Of a stretch of 64,000 nt of DNA, positions 48,101 to 55,878 are shown piece by piece. The stretch comes from Bacteroides intestinalis DSM 17393 (GTDB lineage: Bacteria; Bacteroidota; Bacteroidia; Bacteroidales; Bacteroidaceae), in assembly GCF_000172175.1 (NCBI RefSeq), contig NZ_ABJL02000008.1:806001-870000 (forward strand), read 5' to 3'. A program made the translations under genes and the position numbers. The notes below the pieces were generated by a model. It did no database searches. It had not been told where the DNA came from and saw nothing but the letters and a program-made list of their open reading frames with translations. How positions within the stretch are numbered: position 1 is the stretch's first letter; every line of letters begins with the position of its first letter.

Positions 48101-48355
48101 GGAACTTATCAGAATGACATTTGGATTGTAAACGGCAACTTCTTGTCACTCCGCAACGTCGAAGTAGGTTATTCATTACCCAAACGGTTGATTGCAAAGG
48201 CCAACCTGACCAAGTGCCGTCTCTACTTCAGCGGATATAACCTCTGCACATGGAGCAGCGTACCCGATGGTTGTGACCCGGAAAAACCGATGAGCTACGT
48301 ATGGTGGTATCCAAAAACCCGGACATTTACATTCGGTATAAACATTGGTTTCTAA
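45146..48355 (+). CDS. SusC-family TonB-dependent transporter (arabinan PUL, pair 2)
   Basis: The protein has 1069 residues. Signal peptide (to about 33, ATGAVWAQN), CarboxypepD_reg-like domain (LKGRIVDTEGNPIAGAVVNV, ENGYFSLKNV), plug (LVTESTSVVTGEELQKH, MYIRGIRTMNTGARAP, LVIVDNMERDLSF, YGMRGANGAILVTTKRG) and a barrel ending FGINIGF. It has a clearly different plug and barrel from the first SusC of the operon, so the operon holds two distinct transporters, perhaps for differently sized or branched arabinan fragments. Confidence 0.95.
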   Translation: MYNLNHIIKKITGAGKALLLVTLLLATGAVWAQNTQTLKGRIVDTEGNPIAGAVVNVAEESRIVLSDENGYFSLKNVRASDEICISSVGYKNAQVAVDFNEGFKIELESDLDEYLHTTPIAFGRKAKKLVTESTSVVTGEELQKHPITVLQNAFTSTVTGMETYEWSSEPGWTETAMYIRGIRTMNTGARAPLVIVDNMERDLSFLDAFPIENITILKDAAATAIYGMRGANGAILVTTKRGSAGKTNIDFTQEVGFQMLSNKMENQNSYNMALTRNRVKYLDGQDPMYTDEQIEMYRRVCNGETLEGIDQYRYFNTSWADELYRETAPMYKTNLQISGGNERARYYVSFSYLRQEGMWNDKWTNYNKNYNTGHTLNRWNLRSNIDIDVTKHLNVSLDLGGRIDNITQPTESVFNLATFGVVEANPMEPVYTPNGQIYASSTANNAGRYLAASGQEKNRRRNLYSTLNVNGDLSPILKGLKVNATISFDSYETFESTQRNSVNSYNYDYMNMDVTDPSQFKYTQYTTYSALSDPTPNQREFYYNLNLMGGLGYSNKFGQHTVEARAFARAYRNQSNGYASSNRYLSYNGQVTYDYANRYIFSGNISRMGCDNFREDQRWGTFYGASAGWVASEEPWLKNKNINLLKLRASYGRAGQSTTGGGRYAYQNTYGSATGYGFGYSGSYINGFAETMAGNANNKWEISDMLNIGLDFDFWNKKIYGSVDAFQEWRSNILVTRTSVPSLLGISVAKDSYGKAETKGFEVTLGHRHHIGDFNYYIEGMLTYNTNKITEMDETEPNVEWQRKTGNRIYDYTSVAGLYESSFNNGVGGWNRYKFIQWASDANLIATSQQDAIDHPEKYPYNAASNGTQKLGTAVFKDLNGDRQIDSNDMIPDTYTIIPELIPTLNFGFEWKGFDARAVFTAYLNRDVFLSPAVAWSGWGNQGTHEVVKTWGYYTDDPLDPRNVNATYPRPTYGSYNAIDSDRDTGTYQNDIWIVNGNFLSLRNVEVGYSLPKRLIAKANLTKCRLYFSGYNLCTWSSVPDGCDPEKPMSYVWWYPKTRTFTFGINIGF

Positions 48356-48373
48356 TATGAAAAACAGAGAAAT

Positions 48374-50155
48374 ATGAAAAAGATATTCAAATATATGGCA
48401 GCCGCACTGCTGGCTGTAAATTTCACCTCTTGCAGCGACTTCTTAGACAAAGAGGTAGACTTGACCCTGGATGCGGAACAGGTGTTCCAGAAATTTGAGA
48501 ATACCCGCGGCTATCTGGCAAATATATATACCTACCTACCGGATGCGTTCGTAGGTTATACAGATGGCCAGTTCCGTGGTGCATCACGCGACTGTATGAC
48601 GGATAATGCACTCTCTTTCTGGAGTGTACATTACTATCACAGTGTATTGACAGACGCTTATTCCGCAACCAAACATTCGTTTGCAGAAGATTTCTGGCCA
48701 AAGAACTTCAAAGGCATCCGTGCCGCCAACAACTTTCTGAAGTATGCCCGCGAAAGCGTTGTGAAGAATACTGAAATGGAGGGTGACGACAACCGTTTGT
48801 ACGACCGTTACATGGCTGAAGCCCGACTGCTCCGTGCCATCTTCCACTTCGACCAGGCCAGTTGGTTCGGCGATATCCCCATCGTAGGTGAAGATGAGAA
48901 CGGCGAGCCCATCATTTTCGAATACACCAATCCGGAACAAATGAACATGGCACGCACCAATTGCGCCGATGCACTGAAATGGATTGCTGACGAATGTGAT
49001 AAGATAAAAGACGTGTTGCCTTTCCGGTATGCACAGGAAGAGCTGAACTGGGGACGTGTGAACGGTGCTGCAGCGTATGCATTGAAAGCAAGAGCATTGT
49101 TGTACAGAGCATCACCTTTGCACAATCCTAACAATGACGCTTCCCTATGGAGGGAAGCTGCAACGGCTGCAACAGACTTCATCACGAAAAACAGAACCCA
49201 GAGCAATCCGTACAGACTGTATACTACGGCAGATAATGATACGGACAAGAACTATTATGAATGTTTCGTTTCCACGCCTCACCTGAACAACGAGTATATC
49301 TTGAGCCGTTCAGAATGGCAAACCCGTGAAATTGAACTGTTCCTAGCTCCCTGCGGATTCAGTGGTAGTGTAAACTCAACCGGACGTACCAATCCGACAC
49401 AGAACTTGGTGGATAGCTATGAAACTAAAAATGGTCTTCCTATAGATAAAGATCCGTCTTACGATCCGCAGAATCCGTACGCCAACCGTGACCCACGTTT
49501 GGAGCAAACCATTCTGCACCACGGTTCTATCTGGGGAGATGCAAAACAAGATGAAGAACGTGAAGTAGATGTTACTTATGGTTCCGGCAAAGATTATCAT
49601 GAACTGCACGGTGGAACACTCACCGGATACTATACTAAGAAGTTCCTGAATAATATGTCGTTCAAGAGTCCGACTACTTATACACACGCCTGTCCTATCT
49701 TCCGCTATGCCGAAGTATTGCTGAATGCTGCCGAAGCCATCAACGAAGCTGAAGGTCCGGACAATGCTTATCAATATGTGAACGAAGTGCGTGCCCGTGT
49801 AGGCATGCCACCCTACAGTGGAATGAGCCAGTCGCAGCTTCGCGAACGTATCCGCAACGAACGCCGCATCGAACTTTGCTTCGAGGACCATCGTTTCTTC
49901 GACGAGCGCCGCTGGAAGTTATTCGAAAGCAAAAGTGCCGCCAGCGAAAAGAATCTGCCCTACTACCAGCAGGTTTATAACCTTTACGGTGTAGCTGTAA
50001 CTCCGGGGCAAAGTACGGTGTTCAATTACGGTCCGGCGGAAATGCACCAATCACGTGCTTTCAACAGTCCGAAAAACTACTACTTCCCCATACCGGATGC
50101 CGAAATCAAGAGATTGCCTAACTTAGGACAAAATCCCGGCTGGGAAATGCAATAA
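48374..50155 (+). CDS. SusD-family glycan-binding lipoprotein (arabinan PUL, pair 2)
   Basis: The protein has 593 residues with lipobox AVNFTSCSDF. SusD motifs are MAEARLLRAIFHFDQASWFGDIP, AEVLLNAAEAINEAEGP, ERRIELCFEDHRFFDERRWK and NPGWEMQ at the end. It follows its SusC by 18 bp. Confidence 0.94.
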   Translation: MKKIFKYMAAALLAVNFTSCSDFLDKEVDLTLDAEQVFQKFENTRGYLANIYTYLPDAFVGYTDGQFRGASRDCMTDNALSFWSVHYYHSVLTDAYSATKHSFAEDFWPKNFKGIRAANNFLKYARESVVKNTEMEGDDNRLYDRYMAEARLLRAIFHFDQASWFGDIPIVGEDENGEPIIFEYTNPEQMNMARTNCADALKWIADECDKIKDVLPFRYAQEELNWGRVNGAAAYALKARALLYRASPLHNPNNDASLWREAATAATDFITKNRTQSNPYRLYTTADNDTDKNYYECFVSTPHLNNEYILSRSEWQTREIELFLAPCGFSGSVNSTGRTNPTQNLVDSYETKNGLPIDKDPSYDPQNPYANRDPRLEQTILHHGSIWGDAKQDEEREVDVTYGSGKDYHELHGGTLTGYYTKKFLNNMSFKSPTTYTHACPIFRYAEVLLNAAEAINEAEGPDNAYQYVNEVRARVGMPPYSGMSQSQLRERIRNERRIELCFEDHRFFDERRWKLFESKSAASEKNLPYYQQVYNLYGVAVTPGQSTVFNYGPAEMHQSRAFNSPKNYYFPIPDAEIKRLPNLGQNPGWEMQ

Positions 50156-50184
50156 AAAAATAAACTCATTAAAACTCCGAAAAT

Positions 50185-50631
50185 ATGAAACTTAATAAAT
50201 GGTTAAGTATACTAGTGGTAAGTTGCTCACTGCTAATCGGTTTTACCGCTTGTGACGACGATGATAACGATTACGGTGAACTCTCACTCGGTACTCCCGT
50301 ACTGACCGAGATTGCAGCCCCTACTGCCATAGCAACTTCTGATGTAATGGTCAGTCAAAAAGATCTGGATGAAGGCACTATCAGAGTAATGGCCTATGGT
50401 TTCTGCTATGATACCTCCAAGAATCCTACCATCTACAGTGCCACAGTGAAAACTCTTCCTGAGAATGGAAAGATGGAAGCAACTCTGACTGAGTTGGCAG
50501 ACAATACTGTATATTATGTACGGGCTTTTGCTACTCTTTACCCTAATGGAGTAGTTTATTCGCCTGAAGTGGAAATGACTGTAGGAGTAACAGAACCGGA
50601 AACACCTTCTGAAGAGACACCTACTGAATAA
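50185..50631 (+). CDS. Small surface lipoprotein with one FN3-like domain
   Basis: The protein has 148 residues: lipoprotein signal (LLIGFTACDD), an acidic DDDDND stretch right after the lipid-anchored Cys, then one beta-sandwich of about 100 residues (YGFCYDTSKNPTIYS, VYYVRAFATLYPNGVVYS) and an acidic Glu/Pro/Thr tail. Acidic residues after the +1 Cys resemble the Bacteroidetes lipoprotein surface-export signal. The domain is clearly similar to the N-terminal module of the endo-arabinanase encoded next (KGICYDTQSNPTIS, KYYAKAFATVANGNPVYS). Its function is not established; a small surface accessory or glycan-binding protein fits the context. Confidence 0.8.
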   Translation: MKLNKWLSILVVSCSLLIGFTACDDDDNDYGELSLGTPVLTEIAAPTAIATSDVMVSQKDLDEGTIRVMAYGFCYDTSKNPTIYSATVKTLPENGKMEATLTELADNTVYYVRAFATLYPNGVVYSPEVEMTVGVTEPETPSEETPTE

Positions 50632-50640
50632 AACTATATT

Positions 50641-50692
50641 AATTACGAGTTACAATTATAAAAGCAATGCTTTTAAATTGTAACTCGTAATT
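50641..50692. repeat. Long hairpin (25-bp stem with one bulge) inside the arabinan operon
   Basis: The outer arms AATTACGAGTTACAATT (50641-50657) and AATTGTAACTCGTAATT (50676-50692) are perfect complements. The inside TAAAAGCA-A-TGCTTTTA pairs as well, with one bulged A. It lies between the FN3-like lipoprotein and the GH43 gene. It shares TTGTARCTCGTARTT with the hairpin at 55800-55866. Confidence 0.85.
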
Positions 50693-50732
50693 TGTTTCTC
50701 TATAGTACTAATTTACCAATAACAATTTACTT

Positions 50733-52646
50733 ATGAAGTTCTTCAAGTGGACCCTATTACTCTTCAGTTATTCAGTTTTATCAGGAGCGTGCAGCAGCGA
50801 AAGCAATGAGCCTGACATAGACGAGACAACTATTTCCATTTCGGCACCATCTGTGTCAAATGTTACGGAAGATAGAGCAACTATAATTGCGACTATCACA
50901 ACAAATACCCCATCCGCTATCTTAAAGAAAGGTATTTGTTATGATACCCAGTCTAATCCGACCATTTCCAACCGGACTGTTGAAATGAGCAGCGCAGGTC
51001 TGTCACTCAACCTGACCATAACGGAACTTGAGCCTGAAACTAAATACTATGCCAAGGCTTTTGCTACTGTAGCCAATGGAAATCCAGTCTATTCAACAGA
51101 AATTTCATTCACAACAGCAGCCCGCAGCATTACTTCCGAATTGGATAAATACATAGCTCCTTCCTATCCTGATGATTATACCAGCATTGCAGACTGGAGC
51201 AACAGAAGCCAATGGAATTTAGCCAATGTACATGACCCCAGTATAGTACTAGCTGAAGACGGTTATTATTATATGTATCAGACGGATGCCTCGTATGGCA
51301 ATGCGCATGAATACGGCGGACATTTTCACTGCCGTCGATCCAAAGACCTCGTGAATTGGGAATACATGGGAGGTACCATGAACTCACTACCCGGCTGGGT
51401 GATTCCTAAATTGAACGAAATACGCAAAGCCATGGGGTTGAATGAAGTTCAGCCTGCCATAAATACCTTTGGTTATTGGGCACCTTGTGTCCGGAAAGTC
51501 AGAAACGGGCTTTACCGCATGTACTATTCCATCGTATGCCCGGGCTTGCTCAACGGTGAGAACACTTGGGGCGAACGTGCCTTTATCGGCATGATGGAAA
51601 ACACCGACCCTGCCAATAATGGAGGTTGGGAAGACAAAGGATACGTCATCACAAATGCCTCTGATAAAGAATTAAATTTCAACGTCAAGCCCGATGACTG
51701 GACAAATTGCTATTATAAATGGAATGCAATCGACCCCAGTTATATTATCGACAAAGATGGCAAGCACTATCTGGTTTACGGCTCATGGCATAGCGGCATA
51801 GCGGCGCTGGAAGTAGATGCAGCCACCGGAAAGCCACTGAATACATTGCCCAAGCCTTGGGGAACGGAAGAAGATATAGCTCCTTACGGGCAACTACTCG
51901 TCACCCGCCAAATTGGGAATCGCTGGCAGGCATCCGAAGGACCGGAAATCATTTATAATCCAAACACTGGATATTATTACCTGTTCATGGCTTATGATGC
52001 ATTGGATGTACCTTATAACACACGCGTGTGTCGTTCTCAAAGCATTCTGGGTCCTTACTTAGGCATTGACGGAACAGATCTCACCAGATTCGGCGGCGAA
52101 ATGCTCCCCATCGTTACACACCCCTACAAGTTCAGCAACAGCAACGGATGGGTAGGTATCGCTCACTGTGCTATTTTTGACGATGGAAATGGGAATTGGT
52201 ATTATGCCTCGCAAGGACGTCTGCCCAAAGATATACCGGGTATCAATGCGAGCAATGCCGTGATGATGGGGCATGTACGTTCCATCAAATGGACCAGTAC
52301 GGGATGGCCGGTAGTAATGCCGGAACGTTATGGCGCCGTGCCCCAACTGCCTATAACAGAAGATGAACTGACAGGGAGTTGGGAACATATAGACCTCTCC
52401 TACTCTTACGGAAAGCAGAAAACATCCAATACAATGACACTTTCTGCCGATCATAAAGTAACCGATGGTTCTTGGAAAGGCGCAACGTGGAACTATGATG
52501 CCGACAACCAGCGCATCACATTCAGCAATGGAGTGGAAGTATGTCTGCAACGGGAAGTGGATTGGGAAGCCAGCCCGAGAACTCATACAATTGTTTATGC
52601 AGGGTATACCAACAGCAAGACGTATTGGGGTAAAAAGAAGAAATAA
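50733..52646 (+). CDS. GH43 endo-arabinanase-like lipoprotein with N-terminal FN3-like module
   Basis: The protein has 637 residues with lipobox VLSGACSSE, so it is probably surface-exposed. An FN3-like module (about 33-128) precedes the GH43 five-bladed propeller (about 150-530). Triad: Asp168 in NVHDPSIVL, Asp334 in AIDPSYIID, Glu405 in ASEGPEIIYN. A C-terminal beta-barrel (about 550-637, ELTGSWEHIDL onward) is like that of the GH43 at 32012-33499. The best fit is a GH43 subfamily 4/5 endo-arabinanase that cuts the arabinan backbone at the cell surface before SusCD import. It is the last gene of the plus-strand operon. Confidence 0.9.
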   Translation: MKFFKWTLLLFSYSVLSGACSSESNEPDIDETTISISAPSVSNVTEDRATIIATITTNTPSAILKKGICYDTQSNPTISNRTVEMSSAGLSLNLTITELEPETKYYAKAFATVANGNPVYSTEISFTTAARSITSELDKYIAPSYPDDYTSIADWSNRSQWNLANVHDPSIVLAEDGYYYMYQTDASYGNAHEYGGHFHCRRSKDLVNWEYMGGTMNSLPGWVIPKLNEIRKAMGLNEVQPAINTFGYWAPCVRKVRNGLYRMYYSIVCPGLLNGENTWGERAFIGMMENTDPANNGGWEDKGYVITNASDKELNFNVKPDDWTNCYYKWNAIDPSYIIDKDGKHYLVYGSWHSGIAALEVDAATGKPLNTLPKPWGTEEDIAPYGQLLVTRQIGNRWQASEGPEIIYNPNTGYYYLFMAYDALDVPYNTRVCRSQSILGPYLGIDGTDLTRFGGEMLPIVTHPYKFSNSNGWVGIAHCAIFDDGNGNWYYASQGRLPKDIPGINASNAVMMGHVRSIKWTSTGWPVVMPERYGAVPQLPITEDELTGSWEHIDLSYSYGKQKTSNTMTLSADHKVTDGSWKGATWNYDADNQRITFSNGVEVCLQREVDWEASPRTHTIVYAGYTNSKTYWGKKKK

Positions 52647-52653
52647 AATAAGA

Positions 52654-52780
52654 TTCCGTCCATATCCGGATAGTATATGAACCGTATCTGGTCCGTATCT
52701 GCTTCGTGTCTATACATTTGGACTTGATAGGGAGTTGGTAAGGAGCTGATACGGACTTGGTAGGGAATTGGTAAATCTGG
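52654..52780. repeat. Opposed array of degenerate 11-bp repeats (copy B)
   Basis: Left-half units such as ACCGTATCTGG and TCCGTATCTGC, then right-half units GATAGGGAGTT, GGTAAGGAGCT, GATACGGACTT and GGTAGGGAATT, all in 11-bp steps and of opposite orientation. It is the same kind of structure and consensus (GGTACGGAGTT) as the array at 22843-22953. It starts 8 bp after the GH43 stop codon. Confidence 0.7.
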
Positions 52781-52785
52781 GCTCT

Positions 52786-52827
52786 AAAAACAGCCTCAAC
52801 AACCCGACATTTGAGGCTGTTTTTTTA
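52786..52827 (+). terminator. Rho-independent terminator of the arabinan operon
   Basis: AAACAGCCTCAA pairs with TTGAGGCTGTTT, followed by a run of T (52820-52826). Confidence 0.9.
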
Positions 52828-52831
52828 CTTT

Positions 52832-52847
52832 TATGTTACATAACATA
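52832..52847. promoter_or_regulatory. 16-bp palindrome upstream of the arabinose operon
   Basis: TATGTTACATAACATA has two 7-bp arms around a 2-bp centre. It lies between the upstream terminator and the candidate AraR boxes and may be a site for a global regulator; none is identified. Confidence 0.45.
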
Positions 52848-52852
52848 TACAA

Positions 52853-52891
52853 GTGTAGCTAATACACTCAAATAAAGTGTTACTTTTACAC
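52853..52891. promoter_or_regulatory. Candidate AraR operator, two GTGTW-N5-TACAC boxes
   Basis: Box 1 GTGTAGCTAATACAC (52853-52867) and box 2 GTGTTACTTTTACAC (52877-52891) are 24 bp apart. Box 2 overlaps the only -7-like sequence (TACTTTTA) of the operon, which suits a repressor. The operon encodes a Nudix-type AraR-like regulator, the natural candidate to bind here. Not confirmed against a published consensus. Confidence 0.5.
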
Positions 52892-52933
52892 CCAAAATCG
52901 GATAATTATCTCATTTACATTAAAAATAGAACC

Positions 52934-54073
52934 ATGAAAAACAGTTTTCTACTTGCAGGAATTGCCGCATTGATGTTATCTGCGTGCAATAACAAGCCAG
53001 CTCAGGAGTTGACTTTGTCCGGTCTGAATCCGGTGAATTTTCAAACAGAAGTGAACAATGCCAAAACAGATCTTTACACCTTGAAGAACAAGTCGGGCAT
53101 GGAAGTATGCATCACTAACTTTGGAGGACGTATCGTTTCTATTATGGTTCCCGACAAAAACGGGAATATGCAGGACGTTGTTCTGGGTTTCGACAGCATT
53201 GCCGACTATGTAAACATCCCAAGTGACTTCGGCGCTTCCATCGGTCGTTATGCAAACCGCATCAACCAGGGAAGAATCGTACTGGACGGAGACACTATCC
53301 AATTACCGCAAAATAACTTCGGACATTGCTTGCATGGCGGTCCTAAAGGCTGGCAATACCAAGTATATGAGGCCAACCCGATTGATGAAACTACACTAGA
53401 ACTGACCCGTATTTCACCGGACGGAGATGAAAACTTCCCCGGTAATGTAACAGCCAAAGTTCTTTTCAAACTAACAGATGACAACGCTATAGATATAAAG
53501 TATAGCGCTACTACAGATAAGAAGACAGTCATCAACATGACCAACCACTCTTACTTCAACTTATCCGGTAATCCTTCAAAAGCTGCAACAGATCATATCT
53601 TATATGTAAATGCAGACAACTACACTCCAGTGGACAGCACTTTCATGACTACCGGAGAAATTGTAACGGTGAAAGATACTCCGATGGACTTCACTACTCC
53701 TAAAACGATAGGACAAGACATCACTAACTTCGACTTTGTTCAGTTGAAAAACGGAAATGGCTATGACCACAACTGGGTGCTGAACACAAATGGAGACATT
53801 GCTCAATTAGCAGCAAAACTGACTTCACCTGAAAGCGGTATTACTCTGGAAGTATATACCAACGAACCGGGTATACAAGTTTATACCGGTAACTTCCTTG
53901 ATGGAACTGTAACAGGTAAAAAAGGCATCACTTACAACCAACGTGCTTCCGTATGCTTGGAAACACAACACTATCCCGACAGTCCTAATAAGCCGGAATG
54001 GCCCAGCGTGGTATTGGAACCGGGACAGACATACAACAGCGAATGTATTTTCAAATTCTCAGTAGAGAAATAA
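52934..54073 (+). CDS. Aldose 1-epimerase, lipoprotein form
   Basis: The protein has 379 residues from the ATG at 52934; in-frame codons upstream give no signal peptide. The signal MKNSFLLAGIAALMLSACN ends in a lipobox, so this mutarotase acts in the periplasm or at the outer membrane. GalM motifs: ASIGRYANRINQGRI, NNFGHCLHGGPKGWQYQVY, INMTNHSYFNLSG, GYDHNWVLN, ETQHYPDSPNKPEWPS. It heads the arabinose operon (symporter, regulator, araDAB) and probably equilibrates arabinose anomers before uptake. The galM at 25196 is its cytoplasmic counterpart for galactose. Confidence 0.92.
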   Translation: MKNSFLLAGIAALMLSACNNKPAQELTLSGLNPVNFQTEVNNAKTDLYTLKNKSGMEVCITNFGGRIVSIMVPDKNGNMQDVVLGFDSIADYVNIPSDFGASIGRYANRINQGRIVLDGDTIQLPQNNFGHCLHGGPKGWQYQVYEANPIDETTLELTRISPDGDENFPGNVTAKVLFKLTDDNAIDIKYSATTDKKTVINMTNHSYFNLSGNPSKAATDHILYVNADNYTPVDSTFMTTGEIVTVKDTPMDFTTPKTIGQDITNFDFVQLKNGNGYDHNWVLNTNGDIAQLAAKLTSPESGITLEVYTNEPGIQVYTGNFLDGTVTGKKGITYNQRASVCLETQHYPDSPNKPEWPSVVLEPGQTYNSECIFKFSVEK

Positions 54074-54098
54074 TAGTTAACTTTTAAATATTAGAATT

Positions 54099-55793
54099 GT
54101 GGAAGCATTAGATTGGATCGTAATTGGAGCCTTTGCTTTAGCTCTGATTGGTATTATTGTTTGGGTTGTCAAACAGAAACAAAATGACTCAGCGGATTAT
54201 TTTCTGGGTGGACGTGACGCTACATGGATTGCGATTGGTGCATCTATTTTTGCATCAAACATCGGTTCGGAACACTTGATCGGACTGGCAGGCGCCGGTG
54301 CATCCAGTGGTATGGCTATGGCACACTGGGAAATTCAGGGATGGATGATTCTTATTTTAGGATGGGTATTCGTACCTTTCTATTCAAGAAGTATGGTATA
54401 TACGATGCCGGAATTCTTGGAACGTCGTTATAATCCGCAATCCCGTACTATATTATCCGTAATCTCCTTGATCAGTTATGTATTGACTAAGGTAGCAGTT
54501 ACAGTATATGCCGGTGGTTTGGTATTCCAACAGGTATTCGGCATTGAAGAACTCTGGGGAATCGACTTCTTCTGGATTGCAGCTATCGGTCTGGTTTTGA
54601 TCACTGCATTATATACGATCTTTGGAGGTATGAAGTCGGTACTTTATACTTCTGTATTGCAGACACCGATTTTGTTGTTAGGGTCGCTGATTATCCTTGT
54701 ACTCGGTTTCAAAGAACTGGGTGGATGGGATGAAATGATGAGAATTTGTGGTGCGGTAACAGTTAATGATCAGGGCAACACCATGACGGAATTAATCCGT
54801 AGTAACAGTGACCCGAACTTCCCTTGGTTGGGAGCACTAATCGGATCAGCTATCATCGGTTTCTGGTACTGGTGTACTGACCAGTTCATCGTACAACGTG
54901 TGCTTTCAGGTAAGAACCAGAAAGAAGCACGCCGCGGTACTATCTTTGGAGCTTATCTGAAATTGTTACCTGTATTCTTGTTCTTGATTCCGGGTATGAT
55001 TGCTTTTGCACTTCATCAGAAGTACCTCGGTGCAGGCGGTGAAGGTTTCTTGCCGATGTTGGCCAATGGTAGCGCCAATGCCGATGCAGCTTTCCCGACA
55101 CTGGTAGCCAAGTTGTTACCGGCTGGTGTGAAAGGTTTGGTGGTTTGCGGTATCCTTGCAGCTTTGATGAGTTCGTTGGCATCTTTGTTCAACTCATCTG
55201 CCATGCTGTTTACAATTGACTTCTACAAACGCTTCAAACCGAAAACTTCTGAAAAGAAACTGGTGGTTATCGGCCAGATGGCAACTGTAGTGATTGTAAT
55301 TCTGGGTATTTTGTGGATACCTATCATGCGTAGCGTAGGTGATGTACTTTATACTTACCTGCAAGATGTACAGTCTGTATTGGCACCGGGTATCGCCGCA
55401 GCCTTCCTGTTGGGTATCTGCTGGAAGCGTACTTCTGCACAAGGTGGTATGTGGGGATTGATCGCCGGTATGGTAATCGGTTTGACACGTCTGGGAGCAA
55501 AAGTATATTACAGTAATGCAGGAGATGTAGCTGGCGGTACATTCAAATATCTGTTCTATGATATGAACTGGTTGTTCTTCTGCGGATGGATGTTCCTGTT
55601 CTGCATCATTGTAGTGATTGTAGTAAGCTTGGCAACAGAAGCACCGACTGAAGAAAAAATACGGGGATTGGTATTCGGTACCTCTACTCCGGCACAATTG
55701 GCAGAGACACGCGCCAGCTGGAACCATTGGGATATTATCCATACGATTATTATCCTGGGTATCACTGCCGCTTTCTATATCTATTTCTGGTAA
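54099..55793 (+). CDS. Sodium:solute symporter (SSS family), probable arabinose importer
   Basis: An inner-membrane transporter of 564 residues with about 14 hydrophobic segments. SSS motifs are DYFLGGRDATWIAIGASIFASNIGSEH, YTMPEFLERRYNPQSRT and LASLFNSSAMLFTIDFYK. It starts with GTG; no better ATG is present downstream before the conserved N-terminus. It lies 25 bp after the mutarotase gene and is followed by a hairpin and the AraR-like regulator. Operon context points to arabinose uptake. Similar proteins are often annotated as sodium/glucose cotransporters, so specificity is inferred. Confidence 0.9.
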   Translation: MEALDWIVIGAFALALIGIIVWVVKQKQNDSADYFLGGRDATWIAIGASIFASNIGSEHLIGLAGAGASSGMAMAHWEIQGWMILILGWVFVPFYSRSMVYTMPEFLERRYNPQSRTILSVISLISYVLTKVAVTVYAGGLVFQQVFGIEELWGIDFFWIAAIGLVLITALYTIFGGMKSVLYTSVLQTPILLLGSLIILVLGFKELGGWDEMMRICGAVTVNDQGNTMTELIRSNSDPNFPWLGALIGSAIIGFWYWCTDQFIVQRVLSGKNQKEARRGTIFGAYLKLLPVFLFLIPGMIAFALHQKYLGAGGEGFLPMLANGSANADAAFPTLVAKLLPAGVKGLVVCGILAALMSSLASLFNSSAMLFTIDFYKRFKPKTSEKKLVVIGQMATVVIVILGILWIPIMRSVGDVLYTYLQDVQSVLAPGIAAAFLLGICWKRTSAQGGMWGLIAGMVIGLTRLGAKVYYSNAGDVAGGTFKYLFYDMNWLFFCGWMFLFCIIVVIVVSLATEAPTEEKIRGLVFGTSTPAQLAETRASWNHWDIIHTIIILGITAAFYIYFW

Positions 55794-55799
55794 AATAGT

Positions 55800-55866
55800 T
55801 ACAAGCTACGGGCTACGAGTGCCATCCGGCATGATAGCGCAGCCCACTTGTAGCTTGTAGCTCGTA
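55800..55866. repeat. Long hairpin between the symporter and AraR genes
   Basis: A 22-nt arm (55800-55821, beginning TACAAGCTACGG) pairs with 55845-55866 (beginning CACTTGTAGC) with only C/T differences that allow G-U pairs in RNA. The loop is 23 nt. No T-run follows. The arm is related to the hairpin at 50641-50692. Confidence 0.75.
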
Positions 55867-55878
55867 GTTCAAAGATAT

